Assembly: GCA_964516635.1 (NCBI GenBank) | Contig: CAZEZY010000119.1 | Location: 1-7,213, forward strand | Source of the DNA: CAZEZY01 sp964516635 | GTDB taxonomy: Bacteria > Pseudomonadota > Gammaproteobacteria > Burkholderiales > Burkholderiaceae_C | Direction: 5' to 3' | DNA length: 7,213 bases | Shown: in pieces, positions 1 to 6,513 of the stretch | Position numbering within the stretch: the stretch's first letter is position 1 | Layout of the letters: each line of letters begins with the position of its first letter | Translations under genes and position numbers: made by a program | The notes under the pieces: generated by a model | Seen by the model: only the letters and a program-made list of their open reading frames with translations | Told to the model about the DNA's origin: nothing | The model's database searches: none

Positions 1-1976
1 AGGCCGCGCCGCAGGGCCGGCTGGTGCGCGGCGCCACGCCCAAAACGCTCACGGTGGACACCTTGCTGCCCGATCGGGTGGAGCGCTTTCCGTGGGCGGG
101 GCATCTGGGCCTGACCATGGTGCCGCAGGTGGTGCGCGAAATCGACGCAAGTTCGACCACGCTGGTGTTCACCAACACGCGCTCGCAAGCCGAAATCTGG
201 TACCAGGCGCTGCTGGAAGCCCGACCCGACTGGGCAGGGCAGATCGCACTGCACCACGGCTCGCTGGACCGCGGCGTAAGGGACTGGGTGGAGCAGGGCC
301 TCAAGACCGGTGCCTTGCGGGCGGTGGTCTGCACCTCCAGCCTCGATCTGGGCGTGGATTTTCTGCCGGTGGAGCGGGTGCTGCAGATTGGCTCGCCCAA
401 GGGTGTGGCGCGGCTGTTGCAGCGGGCCGGGCGATCCGGCCATGCGCCAGGGCGCCCTTCGCGCGTGACGGTGGTGCCCACCCACAGCCTGGAACTGATC
501 GAAGGGGCAGCCGCTCGTGAGGCCGCGCTGGCCGGCCAGGTGGAGTCTCGCCAGGCACCGCAGGCGCCGCTCGATGTGCTGGTGCAACACCTGGTGACGG
601 TGGGCCTGGGCGGCGGCTTCACGCCCGAGGCCTTGCACGACGAAGTGCGCACCACCGCCGCCTATGCCCATCTGCCGCCCGAGGCCTGGCGCTGGTGCCT
701 GGACTTTGTGTCGCAAGGTGGGTCGGCGCTGTCGGCCTACCCCGATTACCGGCGCGTGGTGCCCGACGACGAAGGCATCTGGCGCGTCCCCGACGCCCGG
801 CTGGCGCGCCGCCACCGCGCCAACATCGGCACCATCGTGAGCGATGCCAGTTTGTCGGTGCAGTATGTGGGCGGTGCCCGGCTGGGCCAGGTCGAGGAAA
901 GTTTTGCCGCCCGCCTCAAGCCCGGCGACTGCTTTCTGTTTGGCGGGCGTTTGCTGGAGTTGGTGCGCATCCGCGAGATGACCGCCTGGGTGAAGCGCGC
1001 CACCGGTCACCGCCCGGCCGTGCCGCGCTGGAACGGGGGCCGCATGCCGTTGTCGACCGAGCTGGCCGACGCCATGCTGGCACAACTCGACGCCCTGCAC
1101 GCTGGTCATGCCACCAGCCCCGAGGCGCAGACCGTTCTGCCGCTGCTGCAATTGCAGGCCCGGTGGTCAGCCCTGCCGGGTCGTCACACCCTGCTGGCGG
1201 AAGTGCTGGCCTCGCGCGAAGGTACCCACCTGTTCCTCTATCCGTTCGCGGGCCGCCATGTGCATCTGGGGCTGGCCAGCTTGCTGGCCTGGCGGGTGGC
1301 GCGGCGGGCCCCGGCCACCTTTTCCATCGCCGTGAACGACTACGGCTTCGAACTGCTCAGCGCCACCCCGGTGGACTGGTCGCAGCAGCTCAACGACGCC
1401 CTGCAACCCGTTGACGAGGCCACGCTGCTGCAAGAGGTGCTGCACAGCCTCAACGCCAGCGAACTGGCCCAGCGCCGGTTTCGGGAGATCGCCCGGGTAT
1501 CGGGCCTCATCTTCCAGAGCCACCCGGGGGAGCAGCGCAGCAGCCGTCAGCTGCAGGCCTCGTCCAGCCTGTTCTGGGAGGTGTTTCGCCAATACGACCC
1601 CGACAACCGGCTGTTGCGGCAGGCCGAACAGGAGTTGCTGGTGCAGGAGCTGGACATCACGCGGCTGCAGGCCACGCTCGAGCGGCTGCAAGGCATGCGT
1701 CTGGCCCTGCATCCGATCGCACGGCCCACCCCGTTCGCGTTTCCGCTCATGGTCGAGCGGCTGCGCGAAAAACTCTCCAACGAAAGCATGGCAGACCGCA
1801 TTGCCCGCATGGTGGCCCAGCTGGAAAAGGCCGCCGGTGCCGATGGCGCCCTACCGCCTCTGTCGGCCGACGCCATCGGCCAGAATCTCGGCTTCGGTCG
1901 CGAATCTGCCATTCATGAATCCCCTTCATCCCGCCGACGCGATGCACGAACCCCCCGCCGCACACGCCGAGGTTGA
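1..1976 (+). CDS. lhr: Lhr-type ligase-associated DEXH-box DNA helicase (C-terminal part, 5' end cut off)
   Basis: Superfamily 2 ATP-dependent helicase of the Lhr core family, in the form found in ligase-associated DNA repair clusters; characterised Lhr proteins translocate 3'-to-5' on single-stranded DNA. The reading frame is open from base 3, so the gene starts left of the window and the first RecA domain (Walker A, DExH box) is not visible. Counting from the GTG codon at 24, which is an internal valine, the second RecA domain shows VFTNTR (48-53, motif IV region), SLDLGVDF (106-113, motif V) and QRAGRSGH (133-140, motif VI with the arginine finger). The remaining ~500 residues fit the winged-helix and Lhr-associated C-terminal domains. 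The segment RVERFPWAGHLGL near the start is typical of this subfamily. The last 20 codons overlap pdeM in another frame, which suggests translational coupling. The basic serine/arginine-rich tail after about residue 622 is probably poorly conserved. The family is secure; the exact role in repair is inferred from context. Confidence 0.93.
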   Translation, partial: AAPQGRLVRGATPKTLTVDTLLPDRVERFPWAGHLGLTMVPQVVREIDASSTTLVFTNTRSQAEIWYQALLEARPDWAGQIALHHGSLDRGVRDWVEQGLKTGALRAVVCTSSLDLGVDFLPVERVLQIGSPKGVARLLQRAGRSGHAPGRPSRVTVVPTHSLELIEGAAAREAALAGQVESRQAPQAPLDVLVQHLVTVGLGGGFTPEALHDEVRTTAAYAHLPPEAWRWCLDFVSQGGSALSAYPDYRRVVPDDEGIWRVPDARLARRHRANIGTIVSDASLSVQYVGGARLGQVEESFAARLKPGDCFLFGGRLLELVRIREMTAWVKRATGHRPAVPRWNGGRMPLSTELADAMLAQLDALHAGHATSPEAQTVLPLLQLQARWSALPGRHTLLAEVLASREGTHLFLYPFAGRHVHLGLASLLAWRVARRAPATFSIAVNDYGFELLSATPVDWSQQLNDALQPVDEATLLQEVLHSLNASELAQRRFREIARVSGLIFQSHPGEQRSSRQLQASSSLFWEVFRQYDPDNRLLRQAEQELLVQELDITRLQATLERLQGMRLALHPIARPTPFAFPLMVERLREKLSNESMADRIARMVAQLEKAAGADGALPPLSADAIGQNLGFGRESAIHESPSSRRRDARTPRRTRRG

Positions 1977-2619
1977 GTGGGCCGGCGAGCGCCTGCATCT
2001 CCTGCCCGAGAAAGCCCTCTGGTGGCCGGCACGGTCCACGCTGTTCGTGGCCGATGTGCACCTGGGCAAGGCCGCCACCTACCGTGCCCTGGGGCAGCCG
2101 GTGCCCGGCGGCACCACGCAGGACAACCTGCAGCGCCTGAGCGGGCTGATCAATCGCCTTGACGCCGCACGGCTGGTGGTGCTCGGGGATTTTCTGCATG
2201 CGGCCCGCGCGCGAACCCCCCAGGTGTTGAATTCACTCGACGCCTGGCGCAACCAGCACCACGCCACCGAGATGGTGCTGGTGCGTGGCAACCACGACGA
2301 CCGCGCCGGTGATCCCCCTGCCCATCTGGGCATCGAGGGGGTGGAAGAGCCCTGGCTGATCGGCCCGTTTGCCTGCTGCCACCACCCGCAAACCCATGCC
2401 ACCCACTTCGTGCTGGCTGGCCATGACCATCCCGTTTGCCGCCTGACCGGCCGAGGGCGTGATGCCTTGCGCCTGCCCTGCTTTGCCAGCACCCCGGCCG
2501 GTGCCACCTTGCCGGCTTTCGGCGCGTTCACCGGCGGGCATCTGGTCAGACCTGGCAACGGGGTGGTGCTGCATGCCATCGGGGGCGATCGGGTGTGGTG
2601 CCTGCCGCCCGGTCACTGA
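1915..2619 (+). CDS. pdeM: ligase-associated DNA damage response endonuclease PdeM (metallophosphoesterase)
   Basis: Calcineurin-like metallophosphoesterase of 234 residues. The family (also called MPE) is encoded beside Lhr helicase, exonuclease and ATP-dependent ligase, and its characterised Pseudomonas member is a manganese-dependent single-strand DNA endonuclease. The metal-site motifs are all visible in order: ADVHLGK (D47, H49), GDFLH (D92, H95), GNHDD (N126, H127), the HH pair at 156-157, and GHDHP (H170, H172). It therefore looks catalytically complete. The chosen ATG at 1915 gives a 62-base overlap with the helicase. An in-frame ATG at 1942 would give 225 residues and is a real alternative, because homologs usually begin just before the segment GERLHLLPEKAL. 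Neither start has a clear Shine-Dalgarno sequence, which fits coupling to the upstream gene. There is no signal peptide, so it should be cytoplasmic. Nothing after its stop resembles a strong terminator. Confidence 0.92.
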   Translation: MNPLHPADAMHEPPAAHAEVEWAGERLHLLPEKALWWPARSTLFVADVHLGKAATYRALGQPVPGGTTQDNLQRLSGLINRLDAARLVVLGDFLHAARARTPQVLNSLDAWRNQHHATEMVLVRGNHDDRAGDPPAHLGIEGVEEPWLIGPFACCHHPQTHATHFVLAGHDHPVCRLTGRGRDALRLPCFASTPAGATLPAFGAFTGGHLVRPGNGVVLHAIGGDRVWCLPPGH

Positions 2620-2630
2620 GCGGTTCATGA

Positions 2631-2729
2631 CCGGCATCAAATCGCCAACTGCTGGCCTTGACCATCGGTGTGAGCCAGCGCTGTTCGGGCTGCATCGGCT
2701 TCCACGTCAAGGCCTGGGACACGTTCTAA
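2631..2729 (+). pseudogene. remnant of an AhpD / carboxymuconolactone decarboxylase-family gene
   Basis: Between pdeM and the DUF962 gene one plus-strand frame (codons starting at 2631, stop TAA at 2727-2729, preceded by an in-frame TGA at 2628-2630) encodes only about 32 residues. It contains the stretch IGVSQRCSGCIGFHVKA. This matches the active-site helix region of AhpD-like proteins, with the redox pair and histidine of the CxxCxxxH motif intact, and the preceding NRQLLALT also fits the family. A whole AhpD-like protein is roughly 100-180 residues, so both the N-terminal part and everything after the motif are missing. No start codon or ribosome site serves this fragment. It is best read as a scar of a lost gene whose end now overlaps the 3' end of the convergent DUF962 gene. 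A short chance match is possible but unlikely given the motif. Confidence 0.6.
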
Positions 2730-3256
2730 CGCAACGGGCCCGCTTGCGCTTCAATGGTCCGGCGCATGTCCGGGAAAGCGCCCAGCAGCATCATCACCTC
2801 GGCCACCACAAACATGGGGCCGACCAGCAAGCCCACCAGGTCATCCGCAAAGGCGGGTTTGCGCCCCTCGAAATGGTGGCCGATGAACTGCAGCGCCCAG
2901 CCCACCACAAACACCGCCACCCCCACCATCCAGGGGGCCAGGGCACTGCCGGAGGCCTCGAGCTGGCTCGCCCAGGCGTGAGCCACCATCATCAGCATGC
3001 CCATGAACAGCAGGGTGGCCCAACCCAGCAGCAGCGAGCCGCGGGTCACGTACCACATCGCCACCACCGCCCACAGCAGCCAGGCCATCGTGAACGTCAC
3101 CTCGCCGACCTGCCAGACGGGCCGGGCCAGCAGCAGGCCGATGGACAGCACGATCAGCGGGATGCCCACCAGATGCGTGAGGATGTTGCGCCGATCGCGG
3201 TGGTAATGGGCATACATCACCATCAGATCGACCGCGGGCTTCTGCAAGGAATGCAT
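2726..3256 (-). CDS. DUF962 / Mpo1-like membrane protein
   Basis: Integral membrane protein of 176 residues in the DUF962 (YGL010w/Mpo1-like) family. Yeast Mpo1 is an iron(II)-dependent dioxygenase that shortens 2-hydroxy fatty acids by one carbon; the bacterial role is not settled, so this reaction is only a family-based suggestion. The N-terminus has the family signature HYHRDRRN (17-24), then H28, G31 and P33. The second conserved block is QFIGHHFEGRKPA (123-135), supplying further histidines and a glutamate as possible metal ligands. About five hydrophobic segments lie near 31-46, 55-70, 73-93, 108-126 and 140-160. I chose the ATG at 3256 because AGAGGTGA (3261-3268 on the complement) precedes it at good spacing; an upstream ATG at 3277 would add seven residues with no such site. 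The gene runs divergently from the acetyltransferase gene, with 97 bases between their starts. Confidence 0.9.
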   Translation of the reverse strand: MHSLQKPAVDLMVMYAHYHRDRRNILTHLVGIPLIVLSIGLLLARPVWQVGEVTFTMAWLLWAVVAMWYVTRGSLLLGWATLLFMGMLMMVAHAWASQLEASGSALAPWMVGVAVFVVGWALQFIGHHFEGRKPAFADDLVGLLVGPMFVVAEVMMLLGAFPDMRRTIEAQAGPLR

Positions 3257-3260
3257 GATG

Positions 3261-3268
3261 TCACCTCT
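3261..3268 (-). promoter_or_regulatory. ribosome binding site of the DUF962 gene
   Basis: On the minus strand the sequence AGAGGTGA ends four bases before the ATG at 3256. It decides the start in favour of this ATG over the in-frame ATG at 3277. Confidence 0.6.
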
Positions 3269-3342
3269 GAATGCCAAGGTCGATATCAGACCATCAACGG
3301 CTGGTCACGGCCATTCGTTCTTTCCCTGAGCATCGACGGAAC

Positions 3343-3347
3343 AGGAG
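3343..3347 (+). promoter_or_regulatory. ribosome binding site of the GNAT gene
   Basis: AGGAG lies six bases (all C) before the ATG at 3354 and supports that start codon. Confidence 0.7.
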
Positions 3348-3353
3348 CCCCCC

Positions 3354-3893
3354 ATGCAGATTTCAAACCCTTCTCCAGGCTCGGCCACTGCCATCGTGGC
3401 CCTGTTCGAAACCACGTTCACCGCCTCTGAGGGGGCCGATGAAGGCGCGCTGATCGGCAAGCTCGCGCAAACCCTGTTGACCGAAACCCCCGCAGGCGAT
3501 CTGCATGTGTTTTCGGCCGAGGAACACGGCGCACCGGTTGGGGCCTGCATGTTCACCCGCCTGCGCTACGAGCAAGACGAGCGAGCCGTGTGGGTGCTGG
3601 CCCCGGTGGCCGTCGCCACCGAGCGGCAGGGCCAGGGCATTGGTCAGCAGCTCCTGACGCGCAGTCTGAATGCCTTGCGTGAGCGGGGGGTGGATGTGGT
3701 CATGACCTATGGCGACCCCCGCTATTACAGCCGGGTGGGGTTTCTGCCGGTGACCGAGGCCGAGGCCGCTGCGCCTTTTCCGCTGCAGTATCCACACGGC
3801 TGGCAGCGTCTGTCTCTGACCTCACAGCCGTGGCTGCCCCTTCGAGGGCCTTCACATTGCGTGGCCGCGTTGAACGATCCGGTGTACTGGTAA
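3354..3893 (+). CDS. GNAT family N-acetyltransferase (YhbS-like)
   Basis: Predicted acetyl-CoA-dependent N-acetyltransferase of 179 residues, probably cytoplasmic; the substrate cannot be told from sequence. The acetyl-CoA pyrophosphate-binding motif is RQGQGIG (91-97), following the beta-4 strand segment VLAPVAVATE. The block GDPRYYSRVGF (120-130) is characteristic of the YhbS-like branch, where it forms the late strand and helix with a conserved tyrosine that often serves as general acid. The length is normal for this branch and both ends look complete. The start is supported by AGGAG at 3343-3347. The gene stands alone: its left neighbour is divergent and its right neighbour (the hsdR remnant) is convergent. 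A hairpin with a short T-run follows the stop codon. Confidence 0.92.
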   Translation: MQISNPSPGSATAIVALFETTFTASEGADEGALIGKLAQTLLTETPAGDLHVFSAEEHGAPVGACMFTRLRYEQDERAVWVLAPVAVATERQGQGIGQQLLTRSLNALRERGVDVVMTYGDPRYYSRVGFLPVTEAEAAAPFPLQYPHGWQRLSLTSQPWLPLRGPSHCVAALNDPVYW

Positions 3894-3895
3894 CA

Positions 3896-3928
3896 CCAGC
3901 CTCACTGGCTGGCGTGGACCCAGTTTTT
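3896..3928 (+). terminator. possible weak intrinsic terminator after the GNAT gene
   Basis: CCAGCC (3896-3901) pairs with GGCTGG (3907-3912) around a five-base loop. A run of five T's follows at 3924-3928, about eleven bases beyond the stem. The stem is short and the T-run is not adjacent, so activity is doubtful, although the position just after the stop codon is right. The rest of the interval to 4011 shows nothing I can name. Confidence 0.35.
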
Positions 3929-4011
3929 CTCCTTCGAGCGCAGGCATACGGACGAATTCCGATAGGCAGTTCCATATTCAACAGACCGTAGAGGCTAGCA
4001 TTCCAGCCATG

Positions 4012-4899
4012 TCATGCGACCGCTCTGTTGCGAATGTCATCGAGCACCTGAACAATCTCAGTCACCTTGGCCGGCGCAAACACCCCCAGTGGCCCCTGCG
4101 CATTCACATCCGTGAAAGGCGACTCAAACAGCCGACCAGGCTCCATCACCCCGGTCTGGGTCAGCTCTTCGACGATGAGGTTGATGAACTCAATCTGGTT
4201 GGCCGTGGCAGTGCCGCCTTGCAGGAATGCGCTGAAAGCCTCCATCGCCGCTTCCCGGTCCAGACCGACCAGGGAACGGATGAACAGCCCGAGCCCGTGA
4301 CTCTTCGCCTTGGCCTCGGCAATCAGCGCGGCGTTGCCGCCTGCCTGCAGCAGCATCTTCTCCAACTCATCCAGGTCCAAGGCCGTCAGCGGCTGGTTCC
4401 GGCGCAGGCGTTGCAAGGCCAGGTGGGATTCGTGCTCCTTGAGGAACACCCGGGCCTTTTCCTTGAACTTGGCCATGTTCAGGCCAGCGGTCACTTGCGG
4501 CAGGTCTATGGTCGTTGGTACACCCAGCGCGTCCTTGAAGGTGGTGTAAACAATCTTCTTCTGGCCTTTAGGAAGGAGTTTGATTAGCGCACGCAGACGT
4601 CTTCGCACCAGTTCCAGCATCGGGACGGTCACGTCTTCCCACCACTCTTCGCTGACCACGGCCTGAATCAGCACCATCTCGGCCTTGATGGCGGGGATGG
4701 CCATCTGTTCTTCCAGGGCGCTGGCTATCTTCTGAATCTTGTCTTTCAGGCCAGCGAAGTCTGTGCCGGCCTGTAGCACCGACAACTGCGTGCGTAGCAT
4801 CAGCATGTCAAAGCGCTTAGCTTCTCCCAGGCATCGGCTTTGGAATATCGCTCCACATACTGCCGCTTGGGCCGCACCACGAAGTTGTCCAGGTTCATG
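4012..4899 (-). pseudogene. hsdR: type I restriction enzyme R subunit HsdR, C-terminal remnant (frameshifted, truncated by gap)
   Basis: This piece carries the C-terminal domain of an EcoEI-type HsdR. In an intact enzyme this domain follows the endonuclease and DEAD-box motor domains and contacts the methylase core. From AKRFDML onward (minus strand, about 4817 down to the TGA at 4012-4014) it shows family-typical stretches such as EEWWEDVTVPMLE, LPKGQKKIVYT and HLALQRLRRNQPLT. The end looks complete. No nuclease (PD-ExK) or helicase motif is present anywhere in the window, so the enzyme cannot cleave or translocate. The first part of the piece (about 4899-4825) reads correctly only in a different frame (NFVVRPKRQYVERYSKADAWEKL). 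The frame changes at about 4820-4830, where roughly 25 family residues are missing, and the upstream frame ends at a TGA at 4800-4802. The N-terminal remnant at 5000-5197 belongs to the same gene. Confidence 0.85.
4845..4899. repeat. left copy of the 55-base sequence flanking the gap
   Basis: These 55 bases are identical to 5000-5054. The copy ends exactly where the N's begin. Because it is the suffix of the left contig and the other copy is the prefix of the right contig, it behaves as an assembly overlap and not as a biological repeat. It encodes the HsdR segment NLDNFVVRPKRQYVERY. Confidence 0.95.
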
Positions 4900-4999
4900 N
4901 NNNNNNNNNNNNNNNNNNNNNNNNNNNNNNNNNNNNNNNNNNNNNNNNNNNNNNNNNNNNNNNNNNNNNNNNNNNNNNNNNNNNNNNNNNNNNNNNNNN
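4900..4999. other. scaffold gap of exactly 100 N
   Basis: One hundred undetermined bases, a conventional placeholder length. It interrupts the hsdR remnant. Since the two edges share 55 identical bases, the true distance may be negative, meaning the contigs overlap. Confidence 0.99.
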
Positions 5000-5054
5000 A
5001 TATCGCTCCACATACTGCCGCTTGGGCCGCACCACGAAGTTGTCCAGGTTCATG
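5000..5054. repeat. right copy of the 55-base sequence flanking the gap
   Basis: Identical to 4845-4899 and starting at the first base after the N's. Merging the two copies would remove 155 bases from the window and give a continuous hsdR remnant. Confidence 0.95.
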
Positions 5055-5197
5055 GCGGCCACCTGCTCATGCAGCAGGCTGGCAGTCGCTTGACGCACAT
5101 CCTTGAGCGTCAAGCTCGTATTCGCCAAGCCTTCAGCCTTGGTGGCAGCCTCAAAGAACAGAGGCCATTCGACCGCCAAGAACGAGAAATTGCTCAT
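5000..5197 (-). pseudogene. hsdR: type I restriction enzyme R subunit HsdR, N-terminal remnant with internal deletion
   Basis: The start of the hsdR remnant. The first ~26 residues (MSNFSFLAVEWP to about LAN) match the extreme N-terminus of this HsdR group. In intact proteins the text would continue into the DUF4145-like, nuclease and motor domains. Here it jumps to LTLKDVRQATASLLHEQ and then MNLDNFVVRPKRQYVERY, which normally lies after the motor domains, so an estimated 600 or more residues are lost. The reading frame stays open across this junction. If the gap is closed through the 55-base overlap, the frame continues as SKADAWEKLSALTC and stops at 4800-4802, giving a peptide of about 80 residues. 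GGGAG (4204+1000, i.e. 5204-5208 on the complement) lies six bases before the ATG. The gene starts 21 bases after the fic stop, so fic and hsdR were one transcription unit. Confidence 0.8.
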
Positions 5198-5218
5198 TTA
5201 ATTCTCCCTGCCTTTTTC

Positions 5219-6379
5219 TTATCTTGGTCGATTCAGTGCTTCAGGTATAAACCCCTCATTGGACAGTGCGAGTATGACGCCTCGTATCAATGCATTGTTG
5301 GAAAATGCTACCGTGTATTGGCGTGCGCCCTCTCGAACTGGTGCAAGCATTTGCCTTTCCACCAGTTTGCCAATTTGGTAAGTACGCTGGCGCTCATTCA
5401 TCCCTGCCATGGCGTCTTTGAGGTCACTTGCCTTGGCAACCCCAGCCTTGGCAGTGGCCAACAAAACACGTTCTTCCAATTGCGTAATCAGTTCTCGCTC
5501 ACGAGCATACTGCAACGCGGGGGTCAAAATACGCTCCGTGAGATAGCCAGCATCGGTCAAACGGTCCACTTTTCGTAACTCATCCAGCATCCCATCTAAC
5601 ACGTACACACACCACGCTTCACGTCCTTCAGGTGTGCCCGTGTCAGCTTTCCCTAACATAGCGTAATAACGGTCACGGTCATTACAAAAGACGGCTGTCG
5701 GGTTCAGTACACGACCACCTGTTTTGACATTGAAGCCATATTTAATGAGCAGCGTGTAGGTCAGCAGCCTCACCACCCGGCCATTGCCGTTACCGAATGG
5801 GTGAATCCATGCAAAACGGTGATGTGCCAGTGCCACCTTGATGAGGTCGTACTTGGCAGGGTCGGGGCGGTTGATAAAAGCAACCAACTCGTTCATGTAA
5901 TCCGGCACGCGAAATGCCTCAGGGGGCAAGTGGAGCGATTGGGAAATTTGAACAGCTCCTTGTCTATACGCTCCCGGCGTGGCGTCACCTTCGCGCTCCA
6001 AGCCATGAACTGTCATGGCATGCAGCTCTCGAATGAAATACTCGGTCAGCTCTTGTCCGGACTCGAATTGCGATTCGATGAAGTCCATGGCCTCTTCGAT
6101 ATTGGCCATTTCTTGTAGCTGGTCACTGAATTTTGCTGGCTTAGCCTCTAAACGGCTTTCGACGTAGTCTGCCAACGTAGTGTGGTTTCCCTCAATTCGA
6201 GCCGAACCCAAACTTTCCAACATGTGGAAGATGTGCTTGAGCTGAAAAAAAACGGGAGCAGGTGTACTTCCTCCGAGCCGCAGTCTGCGAAGGTGTTCCA
6301 ACTCAGTCACCACATCCACCAGCGGAGAGTCGAAGGCAGGGTTCAACAGTGTCAAGTCGTGGTGGAAGAAGGTGGCCAT
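5219..6379 (-). CDS. fic: Fic family protein (probable AMP-transferase), intact
   Basis: Fic-domain protein of 386 residues. Such enzymes usually transfer AMP from ATP to hydroxyl groups of target proteins; the target here is unknown. The catalytic loop HPFGNGNGRVVR (193-204) fits the consensus HxFx(D/E/N)GNGRxxR and keeps the catalytic H193 and phosphate-binding residues. The N-terminal inhibitory helix motif SARIEG (59-64) fits (S/T)xxxE(G/N), so E63 should block ATP placement until released, as in class II Fic proteins. The flap region GAYRQGAVQIS (136-146) is also present. Residues ~300-360 look like a winged-helix domain, which could bind DNA. No frameshift or stop breaks the gene, unlike both neighbours. 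Fic genes are often seen between hsdS and hsdR in type I restriction operons, and this one still sits between the hsdM and hsdR remnants. Its base composition is less GC-rich than the left part of the window. No clear Shine-Dalgarno precedes the ATG at 6379. Confidence 0.95.
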   Translation of the reverse strand: MATFFHHDLTLLNPAFDSPLVDVVTELEHLRRLRLGGSTPAPVFFQLKHIFHMLESLGSARIEGNHTTLADYVESRLEAKPAKFSDQLQEMANIEEAMDFIESQFESGQELTEYFIRELHAMTVHGLEREGDATPGAYRQGAVQISQSLHLPPEAFRVPDYMNELVAFINRPDPAKYDLIKVALAHHRFAWIHPFGNGNGRVVRLLTYTLLIKYGFNVKTGGRVLNPTAVFCNDRDRYYAMLGKADTGTPEGREAWCVYVLDGMLDELRKVDRLTDAGYLTERILTPALQYARERELITQLEERVLLATAKAGVAKASDLKDAMAGMNERQRTYQIGKLVERQMLAPVREGARQYTVAFSNNALIRGVILALSNEGFIPEALNRPR

Positions 6380-6433
6380 GCGCTAGGGAAGTGTCATCAA
6401 TAAGTCGACAAGTGTTCCACACTATCTCCAAAA

Positions 6434-6499
6434 CCGGAAGACGTTATCTGCAAGAGTGAGAGGTTTTTCAAGGAAAAACATGTGGTTGCAATCTTCCGG
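6434..6499. repeat. nested inverted repeats upstream of fic
   Basis: Three nested pairs share one centre region: CCGGAAGA (6434-6441) with TCTTCCGG (6492-6499), TGCAA (6449-6453) with TTGCA (6486-6490), and GTTTTTC (6463-6469) with GAAAAAC (6473-6479) around the three-base loop AAG. The arms are separated by unequal unpaired stretches. A run of eight A's follows at 6505-6512. The element lies in the 134-base space between the hsdM remnant and fic. It could be an operator, an RNA leader structure or part of a terminator. Confidence 0.5.
6443..6471 (-). promoter_or_regulatory. candidate sigma-70 promoter of fic
   Basis: On the minus strand TTGAAA (6471-6466, five of six matches to the -35 consensus) is followed after 17 bases by GATAAC (6448-6443, four of six to the -10 consensus). 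Transcription would start near 6436, leaving an untranslated leader of roughly 57 bases before the fic ATG. The promoter falls inside the nested inverted repeats, so a bound regulator could block it. Prediction from consensus only. Confidence 0.35.
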
Positions 6500-6513
6500 G
6501 CAAGAAAAAAAAT

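Noticed and set aside
92..1414. Long plus-strand open frames inside the helicase gene in other phases
   Set aside because: They are low-complexity Ala/Arg/Gly/Pro translations typical of shadows in GC-rich DNA, and the helicase frame carries clear motifs.
2459..3430. Plus-strand open frame of 323 codons across the DUF962 gene
   Set aside because: It is rich in His and Gln, has no recognisable domain, and is antisense to a well-supported membrane protein with a ribosome site.
3929..4011. A small gene, RNA gene or attachment site between the GNAT gene and the hsdR remnant
   Set aside because: No start codon with ribosome site, no stable fold and no repeat of either flank was seen.
4009..4587. 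Plus-strand open frame of 192 codons opposite hsdR
   Set aside because: The minus strand reads as a recognisable HsdR C-terminal domain over the same bases.
4845..5054. A genuine tandem repeat or CRISPR-like repeat of 55 bases
   Set aside because: There are only two copies, each ends exactly at the N block, and the sequence encodes a normal HsdR segment, so an assembly overlap explains it better.
6434..6499. Terminal inverted repeats of an insertion sequence
   Set aside because: The arms enclose only about 50 bases with no transposase, and no target-site duplication is seen around them.
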